A stretch of DNA of 64,000 nt from Janthinobacterium sp. BJB426 (GCF_002735705.1 NZ_PDZL01000012.1:62001-126000), one strand, 5' to 3'. Positions 1 through 9,456 are shown, counted from the first letter of the stretch. Program-made: numbers and translations. The notes: a model not told the origin generated them from the sequence alone.

Positions 1-417
1 CTGGAAGAGAAGGGCGCGCAGTACGACCAGCGCGTGGCGGCGCGCATCCGCCGTGGCCAGCAGCAGGGCGCGGCTGACTACATCGACTTGCTCGATGCGC
101 GCGCACGCCTGATCGCCATCGCGAAGCAGCGTCTGGCGCCATTCGACGCCTGGCTGATGCCCAGCGTGGCGATTCTTGCGCCGGAAGTCGCGCCGCTGGA
201 AGCGGATGACGCCACCTTCTTTGCCACGAATGGCCTGGTGCTGCGCAACGCCAGCGTGATCAACTTCCTCGACGGCTGCGCGCTGTCGCTGCCATGCCAT
301 GCAGAGGGTGAGCTGCCCGTGGGCCTGGGCATCTGCGGCCTGGCGGGCGCCGACGATCGGGTACTGCAAATCGGCCGCGCCGTGGAGGCGCTGTTGCGGG
401 GGAGTGAAAAAGAATAG
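1..417 (+). CDS. Amidase-family enzyme, C-terminal fragment
   Basis: The open frame runs in from the left edge and ends at the TAG at 415-417, so only the last 138 residues are visible. They resemble the C-terminus of amidase-signature enzymes (glutamyl-tRNA amidotransferase A or aryl amidase type): a segment with FDAWLMPSV, a FATNGLVLRNAS stretch, then LSLPCH and the G-x-G rich tail that ends these proteins. The catalytic Ser-Ser-Lys part lies outside the window, so activity and substrate cannot be judged. No neighbour suggests a pathway. Family call is likely; specific function is unknown. Confidence 0.7.
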   Translation: MEEKGAQYDQRVAARIRRGQQQGAADYIDLLDARARLIAIAKQRLAPFDAWLMPSVAILAPEVAPLEADDATFFATNGLVLRNASVINFLDGCALSLPCHAEGELPVGLGICGLAGADDRVLQIGRAVEALLRGSEKE

Positions 418-506
418 TGCCGTAGTGCAGGAAAATGCCAACTCTGTCATGATGGCTGGCATTAACATGGGAAAGTCGCGCTTCGGGCGCCGGCAAACTT
501 CATACT

Positions 507-1838
507 GTGCACCGATACGACCTGATTAGCTGTCATGACTGCGGCGTGCTGTACCGCAAACGTCCGCTGCGTCCCCGCGAAAAGGCGCGCTGCATCCGTT
601 GCCGCTCGGTGCTATACCGAGGCGCCCACGCGCGGGGCGCATCGGCGGAATTGAGCAAGGTGGTGGCGCTGACCCTGGGCGCCGCCTTTGTCTTCCTGAT
701 CGCCCAGTTTTTCCCCATCGTCGAACTCGACGTCAACGGCCTCACTTCCAGCGCCACCTTGCTCGGTTCCATCCGCGTGCTGTGGTCCGAGCAGATGCAC
801 ATCGTCGCGACGATGGTCTTCCTGTTTACCATCCTCTTTCCAGCCATCGAACTCGGTTCCCTGCTGTATGTGGCTCTGGGCCTGCGCGGCGGCGTCAAGG
901 TGCCGGGCTTTAACCGCGTGCTGCGCGCCGTGCAGACGGCGCGCGAGTGGGGCATGACGGAGGTGCTGATGATCGGCATCCTGATCACCGTCGTCAAGAT
1001 GACCAGCCTGGCCACGGTGCTGCCGCAACCGGGCTTGTTCGCGTTTGGCGCGCTGACCCTGATGCTGGCCATCGTCGTCTCGTTCGACCCCAAGGCCCTG
1101 TGGAACCTGGGCGACGACCTGACCCGCCAGGCGCTGCCCGGCATCCGCTACAAGGCCTTCGCACCGGGCGAGAAAGTGTTGCCCTGCCATGCCTGCGGGC
1201 TGGTGGCACCGCCCCGGAGCAAGGGCAAGCACCTGGCGTGCGTGCGCTGCGGCACGGCCCTGCACGTGCGCAAACCGGACAGCATCAACCGCACCTGGGC
1301 CCTGCTGATCGCCGCCATGATCCTCTACATTCCCGCCAACCTGCTGCCTGTGATGGTGACGCAATCGCTGTTCGGCGCGCAGGACGATACCATCATGAGC
1401 GGCGTGGTGCTGTTCTGGACCAGCGGCTCGAAGGGCCTGGCCATCATCATTTTCATCGCCAGCGTGGTCGTGCCGATGTTGAAACTGGGCGTGCTGGCGC
1501 TGCTGGCGTTTACGGCGCAGCGGCGCTCGCGCTGGCGGCCGCGCCAGCGCACCATCTTGTACCGCATGGTCGAATTCATCGGCCGCTGGTCCATGCTCGA
1601 CATCTTTGTCGTCACCCTGACGGTGGCGCTGGTGCGCTTCAAGTCGCTGGCCGTGATCACGGCCGGACCCGGCGCGCTGGCCTTTGGCGCCGTGGTGGTG
1701 CTGACCATGCTGGCGGCGATGCAGTTCGACCCGCGCCTGATCTGGGACCCCGTCGACGACAAGGCGGCCGAGGATGAAAAACGCAGCAGTGCAGCAAATA
1801 CCGGAAACAATACAGTGATTGGAGAACAGCATGGCTGA
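507..1838 (+). CDS. pqiA: PqiA, paraquat-inducible integral membrane protein A
   Basis: A 443-residue inner-membrane protein with the duplicated PqiA architecture: each half starts with a cysteine-pair zinc ribbon (CHDCGVLYR near residue 9 with CIRC near 29; CHACGLV near 228 with CVRC near 243) followed by four hydrophobic helices. In E. coli PqiA is the inner-membrane partner of the PqiB MCE tunnel that carries lipids across the envelope. The start is GTG at 507, chosen because it places MHRYDLISCHDCG at the N-terminus as in the family; no strong ribosome site is visible. It overlaps pqiB by 8 bases, which indicates coupled translation. Confident family call; lipid-transport role is from known homologues. 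Confidence 0.93.
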   Translation: MHRYDLISCHDCGVLYRKRPLRPREKARCIRCRSVLYRGAHARGASAELSKVVALTLGAAFVFLIAQFFPIVELDVNGLTSSATLLGSIRVLWSEQMHIVATMVFLFTILFPAIELGSLLYVALGLRGGVKVPGFNRVLRAVQTAREWGMTEVLMIGILITVVKMTSLATVLPQPGLFAFGALTLMLAIVVSFDPKALWNLGDDLTRQALPGIRYKAFAPGEKVLPCHACGLVAPPRSKGKHLACVRCGTALHVRKPDSINRTWALLIAAMILYIPANLLPVMVTQSLFGAQDDTIMSGVVLFWTSGSKGLAIIIFIASVVVPMLKLGVLALLAFTAQRRSRWRPRQRTILYRMVEFIGRWSMLDIFVVTLTVALVRFKSLAVITAGPGALAFGAVVVLTMLAAMQFDPRLIWDPVDDKAAEDEKRSSAANTGNNTVIGEQHG

Positions 1839-3462
1839 CAAAGAAACGGGCGACCTTGCCGAAACCGGCGCGCGGCCTCTGCCCGAACCCGATGTGGACC
1901 CGGCCAGCCGCTGGCTGCCGTCGCTGGTATGGCTCATTCCGCTGCTGGCCGCGCTGATCGGCGCCGGCCTGGCCGCCAAGTCCATCCTCGACCAGGGACC
2001 CACGGTGACGGTCAGCTTCAAGAGCGCCGAAGGACTGGAGCCGGGCAAGACCAAGGTCAAATACAAGGATGTCGATATCGGCCAGGTGCGCGCCATCACT
2101 CTGGGCGAGGACTTGAGCAAGGTGCTGGTGACGATCGACATGAGCAAGGAAGCGCGCCGCTTCGCCACCGCCGATTCGCGCTTCTGGGTGGTGCGCCCGC
2201 AGATCGGCGCCAGCGGCGTGACGGGCCTGGGCACCTTGCTGTCGGGCGCCTACATCGGCGTCGATACGGGCAAGTCGGAAGCCAAAAAGGAGAATTTTCT
2301 CGGCATGGAGAGTCCGCCCGCCGTGGCCGGTGACCAGAAGGGCAAGCTGTACACCCTGCATGCGGACAGTCTCGGCTCCGTCGACGTGGGTTCGCCCCTG
2401 TTCTTCCACCGCCTGCGCGTGGGCAAGGTGGTCAGCTTCGCGCTGGACAAGGATGGCAACGGCATCACCATGTCCGTCTTCGTGAATGCGCCGTACGACC
2501 AGTTCGTCGGCAAGAATGCGCGCTGGTGGCATGCCAGCGGCGTTGACGTGCGTCTCGATTCCAACGGCTTCAAATTGAATACGCAATCGCTGGCCGCCAT
2601 GCTGGTGGGCGGCATTGCCTTCGAGGCGGAAAATGGCCGCAAGCCGGAGGAGCCGGCGCCGGCCAATACCAATTTCCGCCTGGCGGCCGACGAGGCCAGC
2701 GCCATGCGCGAACCCGATGGCGAGGCGATCACCACCGTGTTCTATTTCGACCAGTCGCTGCGCGGCTTGCAGCCTGGCGCCACGGTGGACTTCCGCGGCA
2801 TCGTGCTGGGCGAGGTGCGTTCGGTGGGCATCGAGTTCGATCCTGTGAAGAAGAACTTCCGCATGCCCGTCACCGTCAATCTGTATCCGGCTCGCCTGGG
2901 CATGCGCTTCAAGGCCGCTGTCGACGATGAGGAAGGCTCGGCCGGTCACCAGCTGCTCGAACGCATGGTCAGCCGTGGCTTGCGCGCCCAGCTACGCACG
3001 GGCAACCTGCTGACCAGCCAGTTGTATATCGCGCTGGACTTCTTCCCGAAAGCGCCGAAGGTGACGCTGGAGTTGAACAAGTATCCGCTGGAAGTGCCGA
3101 CCGTGCCGAATACCCTCGATGAACTGCAGACGCAGATCGCCAGCATCGCCCGCAAGCTGGACCAGGTGCCGTACGCGGAGATCGGCAGCAACCTGAACGC
3201 CACGATCAAGCAAGCCAATACCCTGTTCAAGCAGCTCGATGGCCAGGTGGTGCCGGAGATGCGCGATACCCTGACGGCGGCGAAACAGACCTTCGGTACG
3301 GCCGAACAGGTGCTGCAAAAGGATTCGCCGCTGCAGTCGGACGTGCGCCAGGCCTTGCAGCAGCTGACGCAAACCCTGCAATCGCTGAACGCGCTGTCGG
3401 ACTACCTGGAACGTCATCCCGAGTCCCTGATCCGCGGTAAAAAAGGAGATGAAAAAAAATGA
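1831..3462 (+). CDS. pqiB: PqiB, MCE-domain lipid transport protein
   Basis: A 543-residue protein with one N-terminal membrane helix (about residues 29-50, starting LPSLVWLIPLLAAL) followed by repeated MCE domains, each opening with a VTVSFKSAEGLEPGKTKVKYKDV-like strand pattern, and a C-terminal helical region rich in Gln and Leu near residues 430-520. PqiB forms a periplasm-spanning needle that binds phospholipid. ATG at 1831 is preferred because GGAGA lies five bases upstream; an in-frame TTG at 1819 is less likely. It overlaps pqiA (8 bases) and pqiC (ATGA, 4 bases), so pqiABC is one operon. Confidence 0.94.
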   Translation: MADKETGDLAETGARPLPEPDVDPASRWLPSLVWLIPLLAALIGAGLAAKSILDQGPTVTVSFKSAEGLEPGKTKVKYKDVDIGQVRAITLGEDLSKVLVTIDMSKEARRFATADSRFWVVRPQIGASGVTGLGTLLSGAYIGVDTGKSEAKKENFLGMESPPAVAGDQKGKLYTLHADSLGSVDVGSPLFFHRLRVGKVVSFALDKDGNGITMSVFVNAPYDQFVGKNARWWHASGVDVRLDSNGFKLNTQSLAAMLVGGIAFEAENGRKPEEPAPANTNFRLAADEASAMREPDGEAITTVFYFDQSLRGLQPGATVDFRGIVLGEVRSVGIEFDPVKKNFRMPVTVNLYPARLGMRFKAAVDDEEGSAGHQLLERMVSRGLRAQLRTGNLLTSQLYIALDFFPKAPKVTLELNKYPLEVPTVPNTLDELQTQIASIARKLDQVPYAEIGSNLNATIKQANTLFKQLDGQVVPEMRDTLTAAKQTFGTAEQVLQKDSPLQSDVRQALQQLTQTLQSLNALSDYLERHPESLIRGKKGDEKK

Positions 3463-4055
3463 TGAAGCCAATTTTTTCCGCGCTGCTGGCGGCCAGCCTG
3501 CTGGGCGCCTGCTCTACGCCACAGCCAGAGCACTTCTATACACTCAGTGGCGGCGCCGACGCGCAGGCGGCCAAACCCGTCAAATACTATGTCGAGGTGC
3601 TGGCCGTCAGCGTGCCGCAGCAGGTGAGCCGCAACCAGTTTGTTGTGACGGCGCCATCGGGCCGCATCGAATTGCTGGAGCAGCAGCGCTGGGCGGGGCC
3701 GCTGGCCGGCGAGATCGGCCAGGCCCTGTCGACGGCGGTGACGAGCGATCTGGGCGCCATCGATGTGTTCCGCACGCCGCATCCGGACAACTTGCCCGTG
3801 TACCGCATCAGCACCAATGTGCAGCGTTTTGAATCGGTGATGGGACAGTACGCGCTGATCGACGCCGTGTGGAGCGTGCGCCAGCTGGCCAGCAGCAAGG
3901 TAGTCACTTGCCGCACGATAGCCAATGAAAAAGTGGGTGCCGGCTACGATGAACTGGTGCTCGGCCATCGCCGCGCCGTGAGCCGCATCGCCGCCGATAC
4001 GGCGAGCGTGGTGCGCGCTTTTGACAACGGCAACGCCGCCTGCCCGGCCGCCTGA
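3459..4055 (+). CDS. pqiC: PqiC, ABC-type auxiliary outer-membrane lipoprotein
   Basis: A 198-residue lipoprotein. The signal peptide ends in the lipobox LLGAC with the lipidated Cys near residue 19, followed by STPQPEHFYTLSG, the typical opening of the PqiC/YmbA (DUF330) family. PqiC is the outer-membrane lipoprotein that docks the distal end of the PqiB tunnel. The start codon lies inside the pqiB stop (ATGA). The three genes reproduce the E. coli pqiABC order, which makes the call secure. Confidence 0.92.
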   Translation: MMKPIFSALLAASLLGACSTPQPEHFYTLSGGADAQAAKPVKYYVEVLAVSVPQQVSRNQFVVTAPSGRIELLEQQRWAGPLAGEIGQALSTAVTSDLGAIDVFRTPHPDNLPVYRISTNVQRFESVMGQYALIDAVWSVRQLASSKVVTCRTIANEKVGAGYDELVLGHRRAVSRIAADTASVVRAFDNGNAACPAA

Positions 4056-4102
4056 GCCGCTTTCCGCTACCCAGTCCCGGCGGCCGCTGGTAAAATGCGG
4101 CC

Positions 4103-4513
4103 ATGGGAATGACCTTGTTCACGCGCCGCTTCGCCGCCTGGATCGCCTGCTTTGCGATCCTGCTGGCGGCGCTCGCGCCATCGATTTCCCAGGCCGTCGC
4201 CAACGCCAAGCAGGAGTCCGGCTCCGGCTGGGCCGAAATCTGCTCGGTGGCCGGCATCCGCTTCGTTCAGCTTGTGCAGGCCGATGATGACGGCGCCGCT
4301 GACGAAAAATCCGGCGGCAAGGCCATGCAGATGGAGCATTGCGCCTTCTGTTCCACGCATGCGGGTTCCGTCGGCCTGCCGCCGACGAACCCCGTGCTGC
4401 CGCTGCCTGTGGCCAGCGGCACGGCCATTTTCCCGGCACTGTACTACCAGTCCCCATCGCCCCTGTTCATCTGGTCCACCGCGCAATCGCGCGCGCCGCC
4501 CGCCCTCGTTTAA
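4103..4513 (+). CDS. DUF2946 family exported protein
   Basis: A 136-residue protein with an N-terminal hydrophobic signal or anchor (residues about 10-32, FAAWIACFAILLAALAPSIS) and the central motif MEHCAFCSTHAG typical of DUF2946 proteins. Its two cysteines and histidines could bind a metal, but this is inference. Members of the family commonly sit next to TonB-dependent receptors and PepSY membrane proteins in copper or siderophore uptake loci, and the next two genes here are exactly those. Gap to the receptor is 77 bases. Function is otherwise unknown. Confidence 0.8.
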   Translation: MGMTLFTRRFAAWIACFAILLAALAPSISQAVANAKQESGSGWAEICSVAGIRFVQLVQADDDGAADEKSGGKAMQMEHCAFCSTHAGSVGLPPTNPVLPLPVASGTAIFPALYYQSPSPLFIWSTAQSRAPPALV

Positions 4514-4590
4514 GTTTTTGCATTTTCAATGTTGGCGCTGTCCACCTTGCGGTGTGACGCGCCGCATCCGCACACTTAAACGAGAATCAC

Positions 4591-6714
4591 ATGAACAAGA
4601 CATTATTGGTGCTGGCCGTCGCCATCACCGTGGCTTACCCCTGCGCGCGGGCGCAGCAAACTGATCAAACCGACCACGGCATCGACACCGTCGTCGTTTC
4701 CGGCTCGCGCGCGCAATCGTGGCTATCCGAGACGCCGCAGGCCATCGGTGTCGTCAACGCCAAAAACCTGGAACGCGACAAGCCCAAGACCATGGGCGAT
4801 ATCCTCAACCGCATCGCCGGCGTGTACTGGAATGACCTGGGCAACGAGCAGCACAGCATGAGCATCCGCCAGCCGATCGGCACGAATGCCGTCTATCAGT
4901 ACCTGGAAGACGGCATTCCCATCCGCCCGCTGGGTGTCTTCAACCATAACTCGCTCAACGAGATGAACATGGCGGGCGCCAGCGGCGTGGAAGTGGTGAA
5001 GGGCGCCGCATCCTCGCTGTATGGCAGCAACGCCGTCGGCGGTGCCGTCAATTTCCTGACAGCCGGCGCCAGCGCGACGCCGATGGCCAAGGTGGGCGTG
5101 CGACGCGATAACGTGGCCGGCTACACCCGCTACGATACGTCCGCCAGCGATACCTGGGGGCCGCTGGGATTGCGCTTTTCCCACTACAGTTCGCGCCGCT
5201 CGCGCGACAACTGGCAAGAGTACAGCTATGGCGACAAGGATTCGTTCTCGCTGCGCGCCGACTATGCGCTCAGCCCCACCTCGCAGCTGCGCGCCACCAT
5301 CGTCCACACGGATCTCGATGCGGCCATGACGGGCAGCCTGTTCGAGAATGATTACCGCAGCAATCCTGGCAAGAGCCTGAACACGTTCACCTACCGCAAG
5401 GACAAGACCACGCGCATGAATCTGGCGTGGGAAGGCGCGACGACGGCCAATGGCACGAGCACCGTCACCGTTTTTACGCGCAAGAACGACCATGGGCAGA
5501 TTCCCGCGTACTCCATCGGCAGCTGCGCGGGCATGCTGTGCAAGGGCGTCATCAACAACAACCACGTCGATTCGCTGGGGCTGGACGTGAAACACCAGCA
5601 GGAATTCGCGTGGCTGCGTTCGCGCCTGATTGCCGGCGTGTATGTCGACAAGAGCGACAATCCCTTTGTCAGCGATAACCTGTCCATCGTGCGCGATGCG
5701 GCCACGGGCCGCTACCTGCGCTATTCGCTGGCCAATGCGAGCAACCCGCAGGGCGTGCGCGACTACCAGACGGATATCCTCAATACGGCCGTCTTCGCGC
5801 AATGGGAATTTACGCCGCTGGCGGGTACGCGCGTGGTGCTGGGCGGCCGCTCGGACGCCATCCGCTACGACTACCATAACAAGCTGGCGCCCGGCGGCAG
5901 CGTCAATTACGGTGCGCCCGACGAGTCGCGCAGCTTTTCGCATGTGAGCCCGAAGCTGGGCGCCACCTACGCCATTGGCCATGCGGGCAGCGCGTATGCA
6001 AACGTCAGCCAGGGCTTCACGCCGCCCGAGGTGAGCCAGCTGTATGGCAAGACGGGCATCGCCGATTTGCAGCCGTCCGTCTACAACAACTATGAACTGG
6101 GCTTGCGCTGGGCCTTTTTGCAGGGCCGCTTGAAACTCGACACGGCCCTGTACCGGCTCGACGGGCGCGACACCATCGTCAGCTACACGCTCTCGCCGGG
6201 CAACAGCGAAAACCGCAATGCGGGGCGCACGCGCAGCGAAGGCCTGGAGCTGGGCCTGAACTACGACAGCGGCCCGTTCGACGCGCGCTTCGCCACGGCC
6301 ATCGCGCGCCACCGCTACCTGCGCTACCAGGTGTCGTCCACCCTCGATTACAGCGGCCGCACCATGCCGCAGGCGCCGCGCGACATCACGTCGTTCGAGA
6401 TCGGCTACAAGCCCGTGGCCGGCGCCCGTATCGCGCTTGAAGCCGTGCACCAGGGCCGCTACTGGATGAACAATGCCAACACGGTGGAATACCAGGGCCA
6501 TGCGCTGCTGAATGTGCGCGCCAGCTATCAGCTCGCGCGCGGGCTGGAAGCGTGGGCGCAGGTGCGCAACCTGGCAGATAAACGCTATGCCGATTCGGCC
6601 AGCAGCAGTTACGCGGGCACGGGCAGCTACGCGGCCAATACGCAGAATCAGTACACGCCCGGCGCGCCGCGCAGCGTGATGCTGGGCCTGGGCTATACCT
6701 TCAACGCACTGTGA
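4591..6714 (+). CDS. TonB-dependent outer-membrane receptor (metal or metallophore uptake)
   Basis: A 707-residue receptor: signal peptide (first ~21 residues, cleaved after ARA), plug domain with ETPQAIGVVNAKNLE and the VEVVKGAASSLYGSNAVGGAVNF motif near residue 135, then a 22-strand type barrel ending in LGYTFNAL with a terminal hydrophobic residue of the usual barrel pattern close to the end. Such receptors move ligands with energy from TonB-ExbBD. Flanking DUF2946 and PepSY genes point to a metal or metal-chelate ligand (copper or iron); the sequence does not settle which. ATG at 4591 starts a clean signal peptide. Confidence 0.9.
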   Translation: MNKTLLVLAVAITVAYPCARAQQTDQTDHGIDTVVVSGSRAQSWLSETPQAIGVVNAKNLERDKPKTMGDILNRIAGVYWNDLGNEQHSMSIRQPIGTNAVYQYLEDGIPIRPLGVFNHNSLNEMNMAGASGVEVVKGAASSLYGSNAVGGAVNFLTAGASATPMAKVGVRRDNVAGYTRYDTSASDTWGPLGLRFSHYSSRRSRDNWQEYSYGDKDSFSLRADYALSPTSQLRATIVHTDLDAAMTGSLFENDYRSNPGKSLNTFTYRKDKTTRMNLAWEGATTANGTSTVTVFTRKNDHGQIPAYSIGSCAGMLCKGVINNNHVDSLGLDVKHQQEFAWLRSRLIAGVYVDKSDNPFVSDNLSIVRDAATGRYLRYSLANASNPQGVRDYQTDILNTAVFAQWEFTPLAGTRVVLGGRSDAIRYDYHNKLAPGGSVNYGAPDESRSFSHVSPKLGATYAIGHAGSAYANVSQGFTPPEVSQLYGKTGIADLQPSVYNNYELGLRWAFLQGRLKLDTALYRLDGRDTIVSYTLSPGNSENRNAGRTRSEGLELGLNYDSGPFDARFATAIARHRYLRYQVSSTLDYSGRTMPQAPRDITSFEIGYKPVAGARIALEAVHQGRYWMNNANTVEYQGHALLNVRASYQLARGLEAWAQVRNLADKRYADSASSSYAGTGSYAANTQNQYTPGAPRSVMLGLGYTFNAL

Positions 6715-6722
6715 GGATAGCC

Positions 6723-8057
6723 ATGGACGATCACACCTTTCTCATCGCGCGGCGTAAAAGCCTGTACTGGCGCATCCATTTCTGGGCCGCGCTGATCGCC
6801 TCGCCGTTTGCCCTGGTGGCCACCCTGACGGGCATGTTGTATGTGTTCACGCCGCAGATCGAGGCAAGGCTGTACCAGCACCTCGATCATGTGGCGCCGC
6901 AGGACTCGACGCTGCCGCTGGACGCCGCCGTGACGGCAGCGGAGCGGGCCGCGCCGCGCGGCTGGACGGTGCAGCACGTGGTGCCGCCGTTTCAATCGGA
7001 TGACGCGGTGCTGGTGGCTTTTGCGCCGCCCGGCGGCGCGCAGGATGAACATGCGGGCCATGGCGGACATGCCGCGCCGGCCAAGCCGAAGTTTGGCCTG
7101 CCCGCGCAAGCCATCATCGTGTATGTGAATCCGTATGACGCCCGCGTGCTGGGCAGCCTGGCCAGCAGCGAGCGCTTTGGCAACTGGGCGAAAAAGCTGC
7201 ATTCGCGCCTGCTGCAGAATGATGGCTGGCGCTGGATGATCGAGCTGGCGGCCAGCTGGCTGATGGTGATGCTGGTGACGGGTGTGGTCCTGTGGTGGCC
7301 GCGCGGCGCGCAATCGGGCTTGCCGAAGCGGGGCGCGCGGGGCCGCAACGGCTGGCGCCAGTGGCATGCTTTTCTTGGCGTGGCGCTCGGCATCGTCAGC
7401 GTCGTGATCCTGACGACGGGGCTGACGTGGAGCCAGCAGGCGGGCGGGCGCATCCGCGCGCTGCGCGATGTCAGCGGCCAGGCGCCGCCGCCCGTGCCGC
7501 GCAGCCTGCATTCGACCGAGGCGGGCGCTCCGCTCGACTGGCAGGAGGCGTGGCAGGTAGCGCGCAGCCACGCGCCCGCCATCGCCGTGCAGCTGACGGC
7601 GCCGGCCAGCCAGGATGATGTGTGGCGCGCCACCATGGCCGACCGCAGCCAGCCCACCTTGCGCTTCGACCTGCAATTCGATGCCTACAGCGGCAAGCCT
7701 TTGTACTATGCAGGGTGGGAGGCGCAGACGGCGTTCGGCAAGGCCACCGCCATCGGCATTCCGTTCCACCGTGGCGAATTCGGCTGGTGGAACCAGGCCT
7801 TGCTACTGCTGTTCGGCGCCAGCGTGCTGTTCTCGCTGGTGTCGGGCTGGTTGATGTTTTTCAAGCGGCGCTTGCCTGGCTCGCTGGGCTTGCCCAGGCT
7901 GCTGCCTGGCGCCTGGACCTCGCCTTCTGCGCTGGCCTGGCTGGTGGCGGCCGGCATGTGCGCGCTGATGCCGCTGCTGCTCGTCTCCGGCGGCATGCTG
8001 ATGCTGCTCGAGCTGATCCTGGTGCGGCATGGCCGCTGGCGCCGGGCGGCAAGATGA
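6723..8057 (+). CDS. PepSY-associated transmembrane protein
   Basis: A 444-residue inner-membrane protein of the PepSY_TM family: helix 1 in WRIHFWAALIASPFALVATLTG, helices near residues 175-200, 215-235, 360-385 and 405-435, and periplasmic PepSY-like segments between them (for example around IVYVNPYDARVLG). These proteins occur beside siderophore or copper receptors and are suspected ferric-reductase-like or uptake helpers. ATG at 6723 follows GAGGAT eight bases upstream; the GTG at 6711 would overlap the receptor stop and lacks a site. A His-rich loop (HAGHGGHAA, near residue 110) could bind metal. Co-transcribed with the receptor. Confidence 0.85.
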   Translation: MDDHTFLIARRKSLYWRIHFWAALIASPFALVATLTGMLYVFTPQIEARLYQHLDHVAPQDSTLPLDAAVTAAERAAPRGWTVQHVVPPFQSDDAVLVAFAPPGGAQDEHAGHGGHAAPAKPKFGLPAQAIIVYVNPYDARVLGSLASSERFGNWAKKLHSRLLQNDGWRWMIELAASWLMVMLVTGVVLWWPRGAQSGLPKRGARGRNGWRQWHAFLGVALGIVSVVILTTGLTWSQQAGGRIRALRDVSGQAPPPVPRSLHSTEAGAPLDWQEAWQVARSHAPAIAVQLTAPASQDDVWRATMADRSQPTLRFDLQFDAYSGKPLYYAGWEAQTAFGKATAIGIPFHRGEFGWWNQALLLLFGASVLFSLVSGWLMFFKRRLPGSLGLPRLLPGAWTSPSALAWLVAAGMCALMPLLLVSGGMLMLLELILVRHGRWRRAAR

Positions 8058-8093
8058 CGGGGCACATGGCAAATCGCTTGCTGGGCTAGAATG

Positions 8094-8133
8094 AAAGGGC
8101 GCGGCCAGGCTCGTTGCCATGGGCCGCCCCTTT
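8094..8133 (+). terminator. Hairpin, possible weak terminator after the PepSY gene
   Basis: AAAGGG-GCGGCC (8094-8106, one bulged C) pairs with GGCCGC-CCCTTT (8122-8133) around a 15-base loop. Only three T residues follow, so it may be a leader hairpin for the gene at 8148 rather than a strong terminator. Confidence 0.4.
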
Positions 8134-8147
8134 GCATAGGCTGAACC

Positions 8148-8531
8148 ATGGTATTCATCGACTTTCCCGCTTTGTCCGCACTGGCCGCCGCGTCGGCGCT
8201 GGTGACAAAAAAATGCAGCTGCTGCGCCGTCCCGCTGGACGCCTGGCAGCGCCTTCCCACTTCGCTGGAGCTGGACCGCTTTGAAGAAGTCGGCACCCTG
8301 CGCGAAGACCCGTACGAGGAACCGACGTTTGCCGAGTACCACCCGCACGGCACGCGCTACGACAGTGCGGATGCACCCATCGCCCCGCGCTACTATCCCG
8401 CCAATCTGAGCCAGGTGGCCCGCTGCCTGAACTGCGGCCGTTACTACCTGCGCTACAACGAGGCGGGCGGCTATTTCACGGAACTGCGCATCCGCGCGCT
8501 GCGCCCGACATTGCTGGCCGACGCGGCGTAG
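8148..8531 (+). CDS. Hypothetical cytoplasmic protein with two cysteine clusters
   Basis: I do not recognise this 127-residue protein. It has CSCC near residues 23-26 and CLNCGRYYLRY near residues 93-103, a spacing that could form a zinc ribbon split across the chain, with an acidic Pro/Tyr-rich middle. There is no signal peptide or membrane helix after the first 20 mildly hydrophobic residues. It stands alone between the PepSY operon and the converging LysR gene (7 bases from its stop). Codon use matches neighbours, so it is probably a real gene. Confidence 0.55.
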   Translation: MVFIDFPALSALAAASALVTKKCSCCAVPLDAWQRLPTSLELDRFEEVGTLREDPYEEPTFAEYHPHGTRYDSADAPIAPRYYPANLSQVARCLNCGRYYLRYNEAGGYFTELRIRALRPTLLADAA

Positions 8532-8537
8532 TCACTG

Positions 8538-9452
8538 CTACAGGCTTTCCTTGACGTGCGCGATGCCGTGTTCATCGTAGATTGAGTATACGGCGGCGAG
8601 GAGGTTTTCCAGTTCCGGCGAGCGGTCCATATGCCGCATGCTGAATAAGATGGGCGAGAACGCATGCTTGTCGTCCAGCTTGCGGTACACGACGTTCCGG
8701 TGGTGCATGGCCTGCACGCTTTCCGGCACGATGGAAATGCCTTGGCCGGCCGCCACCAGTCCCATGGAAATCTGCAGCTCGCGCACTTCCGTGACGGGAC
8801 CGGGCGTGACATTGCCTTCGCTGAACATGGCCAGCACCTGGTCGGCAAAACTGGGACGGGGTGCTTTCGGATACACGAGCAGGGTTTCGTGCACCAGGTC
8901 AGTCAGGCGCAATCCGCCTTCCCCCCTGGCCAGCCGGTGGCCGGGCGGCAGCGCCACCACCAGGCGCTCTTCGCGCAGCAGGATGCGGCGGATACTGGGA
9001 TCTTCGCTTTTCAATCGTCCGAATCCCACGTCGATGCGGCCTTCCTTCAGGGCCTTCAACTGCTGCACCGTCGTCATTTCATGCAGGCTTACGTCCACCT
9101 CGGGATGACGCTCGCAAAAGCGGTGCACGATGTCGGGTAACTCCCCATACAGGGTCGAGGCGACGAAGCCGATCGACAGCGTGCGTTCCAGCTTGCCGAC
9201 ACGCTGCGTCATCGCCTGCAGGTCGCGTACCTGGTCGAGCAGGGGCCGCGCATGGGCGAGGAAAAACTCGCCCGCTTCCGTCAGCCGCAAGGGCCGTGAC
9301 CCCTTTTCGATCAGCACCACGCCCAGGATTTCTTCCAGTTGCTGCATCTGCCGGCTCAGCGGCGGCTGCGCGATGTGCAGGCGCGCGGCGGCCCGCGTGA
9401 AGTTCCTTTCCTCCGCGACCGCAACGAAGTAGCGCAAGTGCCGTAATTCCAT
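8538..9452 (-). CDS. catR: LysR-type regulator of the cat operon (CatR/BenM/CatM-like)
   Basis: A 304-residue LysR protein: winged HTH in residues 1-60 (MELRHLRYFVAVAEERNFTRAAARLHIAQPPLSRQMQQLE) and an effector domain with the usual LGxxVDVGF-like strand. Divergent to catB, so it is most likely the muconate-responsive activator of catBCD. The start at 9452 is chosen because GAAAGG sits eight bases upstream; ATG at 9458 is an alternative. The ribosome site overlaps operator site 1 (9457-9471), which predicts negative autoregulation as known for CatR and BenM. Effector (cis,cis-muconate) is inferred from context. Confidence 0.87.
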   Translation of the reverse strand: MELRHLRYFVAVAEERNFTRAAARLHIAQPPLSRQMQQLEEILGVVLIEKGSRPLRLTEAGEFFLAHARPLLDQVRDLQAMTQRVGKLERTLSIGFVASTLYGELPDIVHRFCERHPEVDVSLHEMTTVQQLKALKEGRIDVGFGRLKSEDPSIRRILLREERLVVALPPGHRLARGEGGLRLTDLVHETLLVYPKAPRPSFADQVLAMFSEGNVTPGPVTEVRELQISMGLVAAGQGISIVPESVQAMHHRNVVYRKLDDKHAFSPILFSMRHMDRSPELENLLAAVYSIYDEHGIAHVKESL

Positions 9453-9456
9453 ATTC

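Noticed and set aside
612-2234. Minus-strand open frame of about 540 codons opposite pqiA-pqiB
   Set aside because: Low-complexity His/Gln/Arg-rich translation without domains; pqiA and pqiB are certain.
4723-6501. Long minus-strand open frame opposite the first TonB receptor
   Set aside because: Antisense shadow of a GC-rich coding sequence; no ribosome site or recognisable domain.
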